A DNA stretch of 64,000 bases from Schleiferiaceae bacterium (GTDB lineage: Bacteria > Bacteroidota > Bacteroidia > Flavobacteriales > Schleiferiaceae): NCBI GenBank assembly GCA_028357285.1, contig JAOMWM010000004.1, forward strand, positions 37,494-101,493. The letters run 5' to 3'. Made by a program: the position numbers and the translations under genes. Positions 1 to 9,505 of the stretch are shown here, in pieces. The notes below the pieces were generated by a model. It was not told the origin of the DNA and made no database searches. It was given only the letters and a program-made list of their open reading frames with translations. Within the stretch, counting starts at the first letter, position 1; each line of letters begins with the position of its first letter.

Positions 1-954
<954 letters not shown>

Positions 955-980
955 GCACTGAGCAACATAAATGAAAAGGA

Positions 981-1014
981 AAACCCGGCGCCCTGTAGCG
1001 CCGGGTTTCTTTTT
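981..1014 (+). terminator. Rho-independent terminator after icd
   Basis: Perfect 10-bp stem (AAACCCGGCG at 981-990 with CGCCGGGTTT at 999-1008) around an 8-nt loop, followed by TCTTTTT. It lies 27 bp after the icd stop. The next gene converges from the other strand, so it separates the two. Confidence 0.9.
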
Positions 1015-1052
1015 ACCGCGCATCGCGGCCGCGTGTGCGGCGCACGATCTGG

Positions 1053-2024
1053 TTAACGCTGTTTCGCAAAGGCGAATGTCAGCGGTATGTGCAAGCGTTT
1101 GGCCCAGCTCTTCTCATCGTGCGCCGCACCCGGGAACTTTTGGGTAACCCAACGTTCTCCTGAAATAAAACCATTGGCCTCTAAAACGGAATTGACTTGA
1201 TTTTGAAACGGCTCATACATTGCGTCGAGCGTCTCAGTACCATAATCAAAGTAAATTTTCCCAATGCGATCCGGTGTAATGTTTTCAGTTAAGTACTTCT
1301 GAAATGCATTAGGAATCTCTTCATTTGGACTAAAACCGCCTGGCCAATGCGTGCTCATGCACAAGGCCGTGCCGAACACCTCGGGGTATTCCCCGATAGC
1401 ATACATACTCATGAGACCGCCCATAGAGCTGCCCGCTACAGCCGTTGCACTTTTATCGGAATAGACCTGGAATGTAGCATCAACTAAAGGTTTCACAACG
1501 TCTACCATGTAGTGTAAATACGTATCGCTTTTAACAGGAAACGCCGTGTCAGATCCATAACGGGAAGCGATTGCCGCCATGGTAGAATCTGAAAATTGTG
1601 CACGCAGCGTATGAAAAGGCTTCTGCGGGAAGTATTCAAAGTTTCGCATGACACCACCATGATGCAACGCCACAATAATGGTCGGCAAAGTCGTTTTTAT
1701 CGCAATAAGACTGTCCATGATTTCATCGACACGCCATTCCTGGTGGTTCCAAGTTGAATTTGCATCAAACAACATCTGACCATCATACATGTAGAGTACC
1801 GCATGTTTGCGTTTACCATCGTAAGTGCTGGGCAGCCAAACGTCCAACGGACGCGCACTAATTGTACCTTTCGTATGCGAGCTATCCAGTCGCAATAACG
1901 TTCCTGCAGATACCCCACTAACCGTATCCCATTGCAATACAGCAGTGACTTCGCTTTGCGTAGAAGTGCTGTTGCAACTCAACAAGAACAGGGCTGCAAA
2001 TAAGGCAAAAAAGTAGGGTTTCAT
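1053..2024 (-). CDS. Secreted alpha/beta-hydrolase (esterase D-like) lipoprotein
   Basis: Predicted periplasmic or surface-attached serine esterase of the PF00756 (putative esterase) family. The N-terminus is a lipoprotein signal: a hydrophobic stretch ends in LFLLSC, with Cys17 as the likely lipidated residue. The nucleophile elbow is GSSMGG, the acid is likely the Asp in DYGTETLD, and the catalytic His sits in GAAHDEKSW near the C-terminus, so the triad looks complete. It starts 3 bp after the stop of the upstream amylase gene, so the two are almost certainly cotranscribed; this suggests a role in handling an acylated glucan or its breakdown products, which is inference. The substrate cannot be read from the sequence. 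Confidence 0.85.
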   Translation of the reverse strand: MKPYFFALFAALFLLSCNSTSTQSEVTAVLQWDTVSGVSAGTLLRLDSSHTKGTISARPLDVWLPSTYDGKRKHAVLYMYDGQMLFDANSTWNHQEWRVDEIMDSLIAIKTTLPTIIVALHHGGVMRNFEYFPQKPFHTLRAQFSDSTMAAIASRYGSDTAFPVKSDTYLHYMVDVVKPLVDATFQVYSDKSATAVAGSSMGGLMSMYAIGEYPEVFGTALCMSTHWPGGFSPNEEIPNAFQKYLTENITPDRIGKIYFDYGTETLDAMYEPFQNQVNSVLEANGFISGERWVTQKFPGAAHDEKSWAKRLHIPLTFAFAKQR

Positions 2025-2027
2025 GGG

Positions 2028-3863
2028 CTATTTTAAATCAAAAATGAGTGCGCCCATCGGCGCTATGGTGAATGTTTCTCCAAGGGGAGTTGTTTCTCCT
2101 GTCCAAACCTCAGTCGCCGCTGAGAAACCTTCGAGTCCTTGTTGGAATCGGCCCAAATCAAGCGATACTTCTTCACTGTTTCGATTCAATACCACCATTT
2201 TATGCTCGTCCTCGAACGATCTGAAATAGACGTAAACCTCATTCTGCGGGATATAATGCAAGAGTGTCCCCATATTCAAGGCACACGACTCGCGACGTAA
2301 TTTAGCCAGCGACTGAATGTAAGCAAAGGCCTCTTTCTGCTGCGTAGTAAGCCCTTCGCCGGTGAATGCATTCACGGCATCTCCTTCCCATCCCCCAGGA
2401 AAATCTGATCGAATAATACCATGGTCTTCAGTTCCTGGATTTCCCATAAGAATCTCTGTACCATAATAGAACTGCAACGTGCCACGCGTAGTAAACAGAA
2501 ATGCCATCGCCATCTTCCATTTGTCGAAGTCTTCGTCCAATTGCGTATAAATACGACTCATATCGTGATTGTCTGGGAAAATCATAATATTATTGACATC
2601 CCCGTACATGTAGTCGTTGGCAAGACTTTCGTAAATCTTCGTCATGCTGCTTCTCCATCCCGATTCACCGTTCAACCCATTTATCAGTGCCGATTGCAAC
2701 GGAAAATCCATAACACTTGGTAAATAGGTCGAATAATCGTCCATCTTCGCTGTTCCCGCCTGCCAATAGCTGATCAAAGAGGGATCACTCACCCACTCTT
2801 CACCCACGATGTTAAAGTTGGGATATTCATCTAAAATAGCTTTCGTCCAATCCGCGAGGAACTGCTTGTCCGGATACGGCCAGGTATCCATTCGGATGCC
2901 GTGCAGTCCCAAATATTCCACCCACCAAATTGAATTCTGAATAAGGTAACGGGCCAATTTTTCATTGCGCTGGTTCAAATCCGGCATCGTCTCTACAAAC
3001 CACCCATCTGTAAACTGCTTGCGGTCCACCTCCGCAGCATGCGGATCGAACCTGCTGACTTTCATGTGATTCGTCTGCGTAAATTCTGGCCATTGATTGA
3101 CCCAATCTTTGCTCGGCAGATCCGCCATCCAAGGATGTGAACTTCCGATATGATTTGCGACCTGATCCATAATAAGACCAATACCTTTCTCTTTCGCCTT
3201 ATCGGCCAATTCTTTGTACAATGCATTCGAACCGTACCGTGCATCCACTGCGTACAAATCCGTCATCGCATACCCGTGATAACTGTACGCAGGCATATCA
3301 TTTTCAAGCACCGGGTTAAGCCACAAACTACTTACTCCTAGCGATTTAAAGTACTCTAAACTTTCAATAACGCCCGCTAAATCACCACCGTGGCGACCGC
3401 CTTGAAACGCGCGATTAGGGCCTTCGAGCATGCCCTTAACGCGGTCATTGCTTGGATCCCCGTTACGAAAACGGTCTGGGGTCAAGAGGTATATAAAATC
3501 GGCTGAGGTAAATCCTTTACGTGCTGCACTTCCTTCCCCGCGAGATCCAATATGCACAGTCAAACGACCTATTTTCTTACCTTTCGTATTGCGAAAAACT
3601 AATCTGTGATCCCCAACTTTTGCATCTGCAGGTACGGTAGCAGTAACAAAAAGATAGTTCGGACTCTCCAATGCTTCGGTTTTTAATACTACCAGGGTCC
3701 TACTTTCCGCTATCAGATCGGAAATATCCTTTCCGTATACCATGAATTCAATGGTATTCATTTCCATACCAGCCCACCAACTTGCAGGTTCAATCTTATA
3801 TAAATCCTGCGCCTGGACGGAAATACTTAGTGCCAAAACAACACCAATGATTAGCTTTTTCAT
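2028..3863 (-). CDS. GH13 alpha-amylase family enzyme (cyclomaltodextrinase/neopullulanase-like)
   Basis: Hydrolyses alpha-glucans or maltodextrins; predicted periplasmic. Start chosen at the ATG giving MKKLIIGVVLALS, a clear signal peptide ending VQAQ; the frame stays open 13 codons further upstream. Domains in order: an N-terminal Ig-like cyclomaltodextrinase domain (ASWWAGMEMN), the GH13 barrel, and a C-terminal beta domain. All four GH13 signature regions are present: DQVANH, GIRMDTWPY with the nucleophile Asp, GEEWV with the acid Glu, and FPDNHD. The length of 611 residues fits SusA-like enzymes. No SusC/SusD pair lies nearby, so it is not part of a complete polysaccharide utilisation locus in this window. 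The esterase gene follows after 3 bp. Confidence 0.92.
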   Translation of the reverse strand: MKKLIIGVVLALSISVQAQDLYKIEPASWWAGMEMNTIEFMVYGKDISDLIAESRTLVVLKTEALESPNYLFVTATVPADAKVGDHRLVFRNTKGKKIGRLTVHIGSRGEGSAARKGFTSADFIYLLTPDRFRNGDPSNDRVKGMLEGPNRAFQGGRHGGDLAGVIESLEYFKSLGVSSLWLNPVLENDMPAYSYHGYAMTDLYAVDARYGSNALYKELADKAKEKGIGLIMDQVANHIGSSHPWMADLPSKDWVNQWPEFTQTNHMKVSRFDPHAAEVDRKQFTDGWFVETMPDLNQRNEKLARYLIQNSIWWVEYLGLHGIRMDTWPYPDKQFLADWTKAILDEYPNFNIVGEEWVSDPSLISYWQAGTAKMDDYSTYLPSVMDFPLQSALINGLNGESGWRSSMTKIYESLANDYMYGDVNNIMIFPDNHDMSRIYTQLDEDFDKWKMAMAFLFTTRGTLQFYYGTEILMGNPGTEDHGIIRSDFPGGWEGDAVNAFTGEGLTTQQKEAFAYIQSLAKLRRESCALNMGTLLHYIPQNEVYVYFRSFEDEHKMVVLNRNSEEVSLDLGRFQQGLEGFSAATEVWTGETTPLGETFTIAPMGALIFDLK

Positions 3864-3934
3864 GAGTTTGCTTATTATTATGACTAAATGTACAACCCAC
3901 ACAATATTTTACCTCATGTTTGTTAAAGACCCCT

Positions 3935-3942
3935 TAGTTTTG
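3935..3942 (+). promoter_or_regulatory. Candidate Bacteroidota -7 box
   Basis: TAGTTTTG matches the TAnnTTTG consensus and ends 17 bp before the ATG of the DEAD-box-like gene. A TTTG lies 12 bp upstream of it, closer than the usual spacing, so only the -7 element is convincing. Confidence 0.38.
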
Positions 3943-3958
3943 CACAAAAGATGAGCAA

Positions 3959-4567
3959 ATGGCAAAATTGAAATTACAAGCGGAAGTTTTAAGTGCTCTT
4001 GAAGGTGCCGAACTACAAGATTTTAGCACCGCTCAACGCGCCGTAGTCAGCACCCTTAAAAGTGGTCAGAACAAATGGCTCATCGCTGCGGATCTAACTC
4101 CTTTGCGTATTGCAGTGGCAGCAACGATTATCCATAAACTGAAAGAGAGCTTTGAAGATGTAGCACGCGCTTTAATCTTGGTGCAAAACGCGGAGATCGC
4201 GGACGAATACGCACAGTACTTCGAAACCTTAGGAAAACATACAGATCTTCGTGTTTGGACCGCTTATCCTGGACCTCAATTATTGAAACAAAAGGAGAAT
4301 ATTTATTTTGGAGCAGATGTAGTTATCGCTACGCCAAAGCGCTTAAATGAATTACTAAAGATTGAAGGATTTAATAGCGCCTCTGTTCAAACGCTTGTTC
4401 TTGACGCATCGAACCATTTACTCAAAGTGGGTAATGTGGCCTTCACCCAGCGCATTAGCGACAGTATCCCTTTAAAACAACGCGTCTCGCTGAGTACCGA
4501 AAACAAAGGCAGTACCGCTGCTTACATGGATCGCTTCGCTTTCCCTTTTTCCGCAGAGCAGTTTTAA
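3959..4567 (+). CDS. Degenerate DEAD-box helicase-like protein (single RecA-like domain, no ATPase motifs)
   Basis: A 202-residue protein whose whole length follows the order of a DEAD-box N-terminal RecA-like domain. A Q-motif-like Gln26 is followed by a strand where Walker A should be (residues 43-50, AADLTPLR, no GKT), then a motif Ia-like ALILVQNAEIADEY (71-84), VVIATPKRLNELL (121-133, the best preserved part, motif Ib), LVLDASN at 146-152 where DEAD is expected, and SLSTEN at 178-182 where SAT is expected. There is no second RecA domain. It therefore should not hydrolyse ATP or unwind RNA. The frame is intact, which speaks against a decaying pseudogene. A regulatory or RNA/protein-binding role is inference. 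It has its own -7 box and its stop overlaps that of the convergent plsC gene by 4 bp. Confidence 0.72.
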   Translation: MAKLKLQAEVLSALEGAELQDFSTAQRAVVSTLKSGQNKWLIAADLTPLRIAVAATIIHKLKESFEDVARALILVQNAEIADEYAQYFETLGKHTDLRVWTAYPGPQLLKQKENIYFGADVVIATPKRLNELLKIEGFNSASVQTLVLDASNHLLKVGNVAFTQRISDSIPLKQRVSLSTENKGSTAAYMDRFAFPFSAEQF

Positions 4568-5391
4568 ACCTGAATAGTAAGACGATCGTCAGGCCAATAT
4601 CCACAATGGCGAGCCGGATAGGCCTCGCTCAAACCTACTAAACTGTTTTTCCACCATTCTTGAGCGTCTGCAATCAATGCATCAGCGTCGGGGTTGGAAA
4701 TAGGTACATGACGAACATCGACATAAGCTTTGATATTCGGCTCGCGACACACTGCCCAAAGGTGTGAAAGAAAATTAATACCAATCGGAAAGCCTGTTTT
4801 CGCGGAATCGAAGTGTAAGCTCCATTGATAAATGTTAAAACCGTGCTTGGCACTTTCATAAAACATACCTGGCTTTAATGGCAGCATTTGCGGTCCTTCC
4901 CATGATGAACCTTCTGGAAACAAAACTACTGTTTGCCCGCTTTTGACAGCGTCAATGATGCCTTCGCGTGTTTTTGTGCGACTCTCTTTACTCTCGCGCT
5001 TAACCCATAAAACACCTAGGGCCCGAGCAGCCCATCCTATGAGTGGCCAACTCTTCACTTCAGCTTTTCCTACTATTGTAAATAGTGCACTTGTTGGTAC
5101 AAATAGAACATCGAGGTAAGAACGGTGATTCGCCATCAATATACCTGGACCAATACTATCGAAACGGGGCCCCGATACTTTAACACCAACGACCCAAAGT
5201 AACACCCAACGCAAAGCAATAAATAAACGGTGGGCTACTTTTCTACCTGCAAAAGGATACAATATAGCAAGACTCAATACGCCAATAAGAATGACACTAA
5301 AAACACCGCAAACGCGAATTAAACCCAAGATACTTTTCATTGAAGTAATATACACTTGCAATTTAAGGAGACGTAAAAGAGAAATAATCAT
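4564..5391 (-). CDS. 1-acyl-sn-glycerol-3-phosphate acyltransferase (PlsC family)
   Basis: Transfers an acyl chain to lysophosphatidic acid or a related acceptor at the inner membrane. The family HX4D motif is present as NHRSYLD, and the acceptor-binding FPEG motif as LFPEGSS. Two hydrophobic stretches near the N-terminus should anchor it. A -7 box 26 bp upstream supports the ATG at 5391; a second ATG at 5340 (MKSILG) would also give a complete domain. Convergent with the DEAD-box-like gene, sharing 4 bp. The exact acceptor, glycerophospholipid or ornithine/glycine lipid, cannot be told from sequence. Confidence 0.86.
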   Translation of the reverse strand: MIISLLRLLKLQVYITSMKSILGLIRVCGVFSVILIGVLSLAILYPFAGRKVAHRLFIALRWVLLWVVGVKVSGPRFDSIGPGILMANHRSYLDVLFVPTSALFTIVGKAEVKSWPLIGWAARALGVLWVKRESKESRTKTREGIIDAVKSGQTVVLFPEGSSWEGPQMLPLKPGMFYESAKHGFNIYQWSLHFDSAKTGFPIGINFLSHLWAVCREPNIKAYVDVRHVPISNPDADALIADAQEWWKNSLVGLSEAYPARHCGYWPDDRLTIQV

Positions 5392-5416
5392 GTTTTGAGA
5401 AAAAATGGCTTCAAAT

Positions 5417-5424
5417 CAAAGCTA
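5417..5424 (-). promoter_or_regulatory. Candidate -7 box for the plsC-family gene
   Basis: On the minus strand this reads TAGCTTTG (consensus TAnnTTTG), 25 bp before the ATG at 5391. No clear TTG lies at the expected -33 distance. Confidence 0.4.
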
Positions 5425-5462
5425 CTCGCTATTACATTTTTAATTCGTTCTCTAATAAGAGA

Positions 5463-7646
5463 CTAAAAATTCCAACGATCTTTAAAAGTATCCTTCACAT
5501 CTACACCTATTTTCACGCGAAAACCAGGATTCGCATCGGTTGGACTCGTTAAATAGTAGACTCCAAAACGTGTTGGGGTTTGCCAAAGTCTTACTTTATG
5601 CTCGAGTCCAACATAGGTTTCTAAATGCGAGAAGTTACTTGAAGGTAAATATAAAGCACTGAAGCCAACTGCCGAACCAAAACCCAACCTGTTCAGGACA
5701 GGGATTCGGTCTAAAAGAAAGCCATCAAAATGATGTATGCCAAAGGCCTGCGCATACACTTCCGGCGAAGCGAAGGTCTCTGATAAACTCTGCATGGTAA
5801 ACAATGGATTCGTAAACAGTAGGAAATCGCCACCCCGAAACCATTTGTACTCTATGAAACGTACTGTTGATGGGTCGTTCAAAAATCCACCTGAGATGAG
5901 ATTATAAAAACTCTCTCCCGGCGCACCCCAGCGTACCATATCCTCTACCTGGAATTCGTATTTAGTATAGCGCACATTAGACCCGAAAATATCCGGAATA
6001 CCTTGCTTAACGCTCAATCTGAAATCTGGCCAGCGACTGCTTAAGACTATCTTTTGCCGCCCCTTTAAATAATAACGCTGGAACGGTCGAATCAATATTT
6101 CGGCACCCAGTTGAGCTACAGTGTAAGTTTCGAAATAACCCGGTTGGTTTCGCGTACCAAACAAATCGTTTGACCAATCAGCTAATTCCAGTTCTTCAAT
6201 ACTTTGCCTTTTGCTATATTCAATCCCTAACCGAGTATAAAACCCGTTGAACCACTCGTATTTATGATAACTCTCAACAAAAGTTTTCTGAATAAAATTG
6301 CTTCGCGCTAACAGTCCTGTTAAATCTACGTTTTGGGTTATTTGGTCATAGGTATCCCCAACCTTGAAATGAACAGAGCCGTTATGCAACGGTGAATAGG
6401 TGTAACCCACATCTACAGAGCCTTTCATGTCGTGGTTCTTAAAACCGTAGTTCAAATTGCCGTAGAAGTTGATGGCATTGTCGTTTTCAAATCGCTTGCC
6501 TAACACCATAGTAGGTCGCCAGCGAACACCACCTATTCCTAGAAGATTCCATTGACCGATCAGGGGGCTTAAATAAACATTAGTCCCTTGACTTCTTTTA
6601 CGGTACCCAACTCCACTAAATAGCGGTTCATACCAATGAAAAGCGTTATACACGGCATCCATACTATCTAGATACGTATCGGAGTTTAAGTAACGAATCA
6701 AACTGTCTTGCTTCCTTGTCCATTGGTCCAATTCCTCGCCTTCAGGGCGATATTCCGCCCAGTAACTAACTTCCCGCATCTGCTCTCCTGGCAAGGAGCC
6801 TATCTGCATCGCTCGCTTCACTGCGGGAACGATCGGTAAATCCATACCCTCCAATTGCCATTCAAAAACACTTTTCTTTGCGCTATTTCGAATCTTAATA
6901 GAAGTGCTACTAAATGAATATCCCTTTGTGTACGTCTGTTCTAGCGTAAATGTTCCAATAGAACCTTTGAAGGATACGGGTCGCGATTGCGTACTATTGA
7001 TCAACAATTTACCCGACCAGCCAATCTTGCCTGGCTTCGGTTCGAAGCCTAACTCTACAAAAGTCTCTCCAGCGAAAAGATATTCTTTGAGCCATTGAAA
7101 TTGGTAAACACTAAAGCCATCCCAATCCAAAAGACCTGAAATGGTTCTGGCCGATGCCTCTGGTAATTCGTTCGAATTGAATGGATAAAAGTAAGCACGA
7201 TTAAAGGACATCTCAGGATACTTTTCTAGTAGCCCAGCGTCCTGATCTCCATTGAAATCAAAGGAAGGGTTTAAATTAAAACTTGCGTCAAACCGTACCG
7301 TCCGTCCATCATCTGGAACATACTTGCTGTAGTCCCGATACGCCTGTACCTCCTGTCTCGCATCTAATCCATCAAAGAAAACATGTGCAACTTGCTCAAA
7401 GTCGACCGCATTATTCGTGCTCTTATATTTTCTGCTGTAATATTTTAAATTCGATGGTGTGGAGCGCCTAAGAGTTTTCCAGTTTTGTCGCAGCGCCTTT
7501 ATCAAAATCTTTGCTGGATCTCCCTGATCGACAACAGTTACTTGTTGTAAAATAATGCTCGTATCGTTTTGTCCTGCACTATTTATGGACAAAGACAATA
7601 GCGCTATGATTGCGAAAAGTCTTTGATCAAGGATTAATTTTAACAT
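5463..7646 (-). CDS. DUF5686 outer-membrane protein
   Basis: A 727-residue protein with a signal peptide (about residues 1-25, ending SAGQ). The C-terminal half is rich in alternating aromatic beta strands and ends in ...DRWNF, typical of an outer-membrane barrel with a terminal Phe. The HHFDGFLLDRIPVLNRL segment near residue 640 is characteristic of the DUF5686 family of Bacteroidota. Most family members have an N-terminal carboxypeptidase regulatory-like domain; here the signal peptide is followed almost at once by the DUF5686 N-terminal region, so that domain is missing. The function of the family is unknown. It is 69 bp downstream of the CsgG-like gene but a strong terminator separates them, so it probably has its own promoter. 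Confidence 0.78.
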   Translation of the reverse strand: MLKLILDQRLFAIIALLSLSINSAGQNDTSIILQQVTVVDQGDPAKILIKALRQNWKTLRRSTPSNLKYYSRKYKSTNNAVDFEQVAHVFFDGLDARQEVQAYRDYSKYVPDDGRTVRFDASFNLNPSFDFNGDQDAGLLEKYPEMSFNRAYFYPFNSNELPEASARTISGLLDWDGFSVYQFQWLKEYLFAGETFVELGFEPKPGKIGWSGKLLINSTQSRPVSFKGSIGTFTLEQTYTKGYSFSSTSIKIRNSAKKSVFEWQLEGMDLPIVPAVKRAMQIGSLPGEQMREVSYWAEYRPEGEELDQWTRKQDSLIRYLNSDTYLDSMDAVYNAFHWYEPLFSGVGYRKRSQGTNVYLSPLIGQWNLLGIGGVRWRPTMVLGKRFENDNAINFYGNLNYGFKNHDMKGSVDVGYTYSPLHNGSVHFKVGDTYDQITQNVDLTGLLARSNFIQKTFVESYHKYEWFNGFYTRLGIEYSKRQSIEELELADWSNDLFGTRNQPGYFETYTVAQLGAEILIRPFQRYYLKGRQKIVLSSRWPDFRLSVKQGIPDIFGSNVRYTKYEFQVEDMVRWGAPGESFYNLISGGFLNDPSTVRFIEYKWFRGGDFLLFTNPLFTMQSLSETFASPEVYAQAFGIHHFDGFLLDRIPVLNRLGFGSAVGFSALYLPSSNFSHLETYVGLEHKVRLWQTPTRFGVYYLTSPTDANPGFRVKIGVDVKDTFKDRWNF

Positions 7647-7654
7647 GGGTCTAA

Positions 7655-7699
7655 GGTAAAAAGAAAACCCCCTCTGAGCTCATGCTCAGAGGGGGCTGC
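7655..7699 (-). terminator. Strong rho-independent terminator after the CsgG/TolB-like gene
   Basis: 12-bp perfect GC-rich stem (CCCCCTCTGAGC at 7668-7679 with its complement at 7684-7695) and a 4-nt loop. Read on the minus strand it is followed by TTTTCTTTTT. It lies 20 bp after the stop of the gene at 7716-8756. Confidence 0.92.
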
Positions 7700-7715
7700 T
7701 TTAACATACTAGGAA

Positions 7716-8756
7716 TTAGTCAAATAATCTTTTTTTCTTTGCTGAATTCCACCCCATAGAAACACCAAACCTGTATGAGGTACCGTCTTTAGGTGGAATT
7801 AGGAAGGCATTGATTGGGAAGTTCATTTCCCCACTTTTTACGGTCTTACCTACGGAGAACACTAATGCAGTACTAAAGCTAATTTCGCCGCGACTGTCTA
7901 GTTGTCCATCCAAGGTTCTTGAAACATCAATCGTCGGACCGAAAGCAAACTCCCAGCCAGAATTGTTCGAACGTAATCCATTTAAGATGGTTAAATTCGG
8001 AATGAAGCGATTAGACTCAAGACCGGATATCATTGGCACAATTTCCGCTAAAGCTTGCCAATTACCCGTAGTTATATATGCCTTCTCAAATTGGTAACCA
8101 AACTGCGAGTTCAAAGGAATTTGCTGGTTCCATCCGCCCTCTGCCGATGGCTTCGCTAAAATTTTAGCATTGTTTCCCGTCACGAAACCGAAGCCCATAC
8201 GAGGACCTTCTGCAACTAACGTTCTGTCAAACGGGTTATTGAGAATATTGTCGTAATCATTGGCTACGGTGACGCGACGAACTAACTCTGGATCTACCTC
8301 TACACCCAACATATCTTTTAGAGCGAGCTCTGCCATGAGAAGATCATTTTTAGGAACATCGACATAATTTCGATTAGTACTCTTGATGAATTTTCCTTCT
8401 GAAACATCAAACAAGCGTACGGTAGTACTCACTTTTTCACCCAGCAAATTCATGGAACCTGTCAAAATAAAATCAACTTCTAACTGCTCTCCGTATTCTT
8501 TTAGACAGATTCTCGAAAAACAGCCAGTGAAATCTTTTTCATCACGCTGGGAAATGTATTCAATGTCATAGTTATCCATTACTTCATAGCCGGACATATT
8601 AATCATCTCAAGTGACAGCTTTTGAATGATTTGGTAACGTTCCACTTCATTGTAACCACGTGTATCAAAATCTAATACAGCTACAGAAGGCTTCGATTGT
8701 GCATTTACGCCAAACGCGCTCATTGTTAATGCAATAACAAATAATAAATTTTTCAT
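7716..8756 (-). CDS. Secreted protein with CsgG/TolB-N-like domain and C-terminal beta-rich domain
   Basis: 346 residues. Signal peptide about 1-19 (FGVNAQ). Residues about 22-150 have the pattern of the CsgG/TolB-N/FlgO group: SVAVLDFDTRGYNE, then a segment reading YGEQLEVDFILTGSMN and TTVRLFDVSEGKF. A Cys pair (GCFSRIC) could form a disulphide. The C-terminal half is rich in short beta strands and looks like a small outer-membrane barrel or immunoglobulin-like module. I infer an envelope assembly or sensing role; no precise function is recognisable. It is a single-gene unit closed by its own terminator. Confidence 0.6.
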   Translation of the reverse strand: MKNLLFVIALTMSAFGVNAQSKPSVAVLDFDTRGYNEVERYQIIQKLSLEMINMSGYEVMDNYDIEYISQRDEKDFTGCFSRICLKEYGEQLEVDFILTGSMNLLGEKVSTTVRLFDVSEGKFIKSTNRNYVDVPKNDLLMAELALKDMLGVEVDPELVRRVTVANDYDNILNNPFDRTLVAEGPRMGFGFVTGNNAKILAKPSAEGGWNQQIPLNSQFGYQFEKAYITTGNWQALAEIVPMISGLESNRFIPNLTILNGLRSNNSGWEFAFGPTIDVSRTLDGQLDSRGEISFSTALVFSVGKTVKSGEMNFPINAFLIPPKDGTSYRFGVSMGWNSAKKKRLFD

Positions 8757-8830
8757 AGTTCGTTGTTTAAGTCTTTCAACAGTTCTAAAGTCTAAAGAAG
8801 CAGCATACTTCCTAACCCAAAATAATCTCG

Positions 8831-8852
8831 AATACGAGTATATATAATACGA
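8831..8852. repeat. Short direct repeat AATACGA in the upstream region of the CsgG-like gene
   Basis: AATACGA occurs at 8831-8837 and again at 8846-8852, a 15-bp period, in an AT-rich stretch 75-96 bp before the start of the minus-strand gene. It may be a regulator site; it may also be chance. Confidence 0.3.
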
Positions 8853-8887
8853 TTATGGCCGATTACTGATCAAAATCTAGGATTTTT

Positions 8888-8903
8888 GTATCAAAATTGA
8901 TAC
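8888..8903. promoter_or_regulatory. Palindrome GTATCAAAATTGATAC
   Basis: Two 7-bp arms (GTATCAA / TTGATAC) around 2 bp. It overlaps the stop codon of the downstream Crp/Fnr gene and lies about 130 bp before the next gene. The ATCAA/TTGAT halves recall Fnr half-sites but in the reverse order. On the plus strand a T-run follows, so a weak terminator is the alternative. Confidence 0.3.
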
Positions 8904-9505
8904 TTTTTGTTTTTTTCAAAAGCTCGATACAGGCTCGCCCTACTTACACCAATGTATTGAGCAAGTGTAATCCTATCCATAATATGGTACAATTCTCTTC
9001 GATGTTGCTGCACCCATTCAATACGATTGGGAGTCTTGTTCATCCGTAACATATTTAAGCGTTCTCTCCGACTCTTTTGGATTTCAGCAGTCCCACTTAA
9101 GTATAATAGATTTATTACAACCGGATATTTTTGGAGTAATCTCATATATTCAGCCTCCTTCAGTCTAAGAATTTCAACACTCGTATATGCTGTAAAATAA
9201 TGCTGTGGCCTTTGGTTTGAAAATAAGGTGTCTTCATTGACAAATATGGAAGAGGGAGGAATCATGTTGAATAAAGAATCTTCTTTCGCATAAGGACTAC
9301 GATACATTTCTTTTAAAAATCCATCTTTTAAGAACCAAAAATCTTTATTGGTGGAACCCAACTCAATCAAAACTCTTCCTTTTTCGGCACTAATGCCGGA
9401 ATCCATTGCTACAATTATAGCATCTATCGCTTCATCAAAAAATTCCGAATAGACGGGTAGCGATTCAAAATATTTACGCATTGCTACTTTTTCTCCACTA
9501 TTCAT
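8891..9505 (-). CDS. Crp/Fnr-family transcriptional regulator (second of tandem pair)
   Basis: About 204 residues from the ATG at 9505, which overlaps the upstream gene's end by 8 bp and suggests translational coupling. It has an N-terminal cyclic-nucleotide-binding-like beta roll (LIELGSTNKDFWFLKDGFL pattern) and a long dimerisation helix. The C-terminal helix-turn-helix reads ITLAQYIGVSRASLYRAFE, ending only a few residues after the recognition helix. The Arg/Glu phosphate cassette of cAMP-binding Crp proteins is not evident, so it probably does not bind cAMP. No Fnr-type N-terminal Cys cluster is seen. The signal is unknown. It is a diverged paralogue of the gene just before it. Confidence 0.82.
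   Translation of the reverse strand: MNSGEKVAMRKYFESLPVYSEFFDEAIDAIIVAMDSGISAEKGRVLIELGSTNKDFWFLKDGFLKEMYRSPYAKEDSLFNMIPPSSIFVNEDTLFSNQRPQHYFTAYTSVEILRLKEAEYMRLLQKYPVVINLLYLSGTAEIQKSRRERLNMLRMNKTPNRIEWVQQHRRELYHIMDRITLAQYIGVSRASLYRAFEKNKKYQF

Noticed and set aside
8888..8903. Palindrome read as an intrinsic terminator on the plus strand
   Set aside because: The loop is only 2 nt and no plus-strand gene ends there; kept as a weak operator candidate only.
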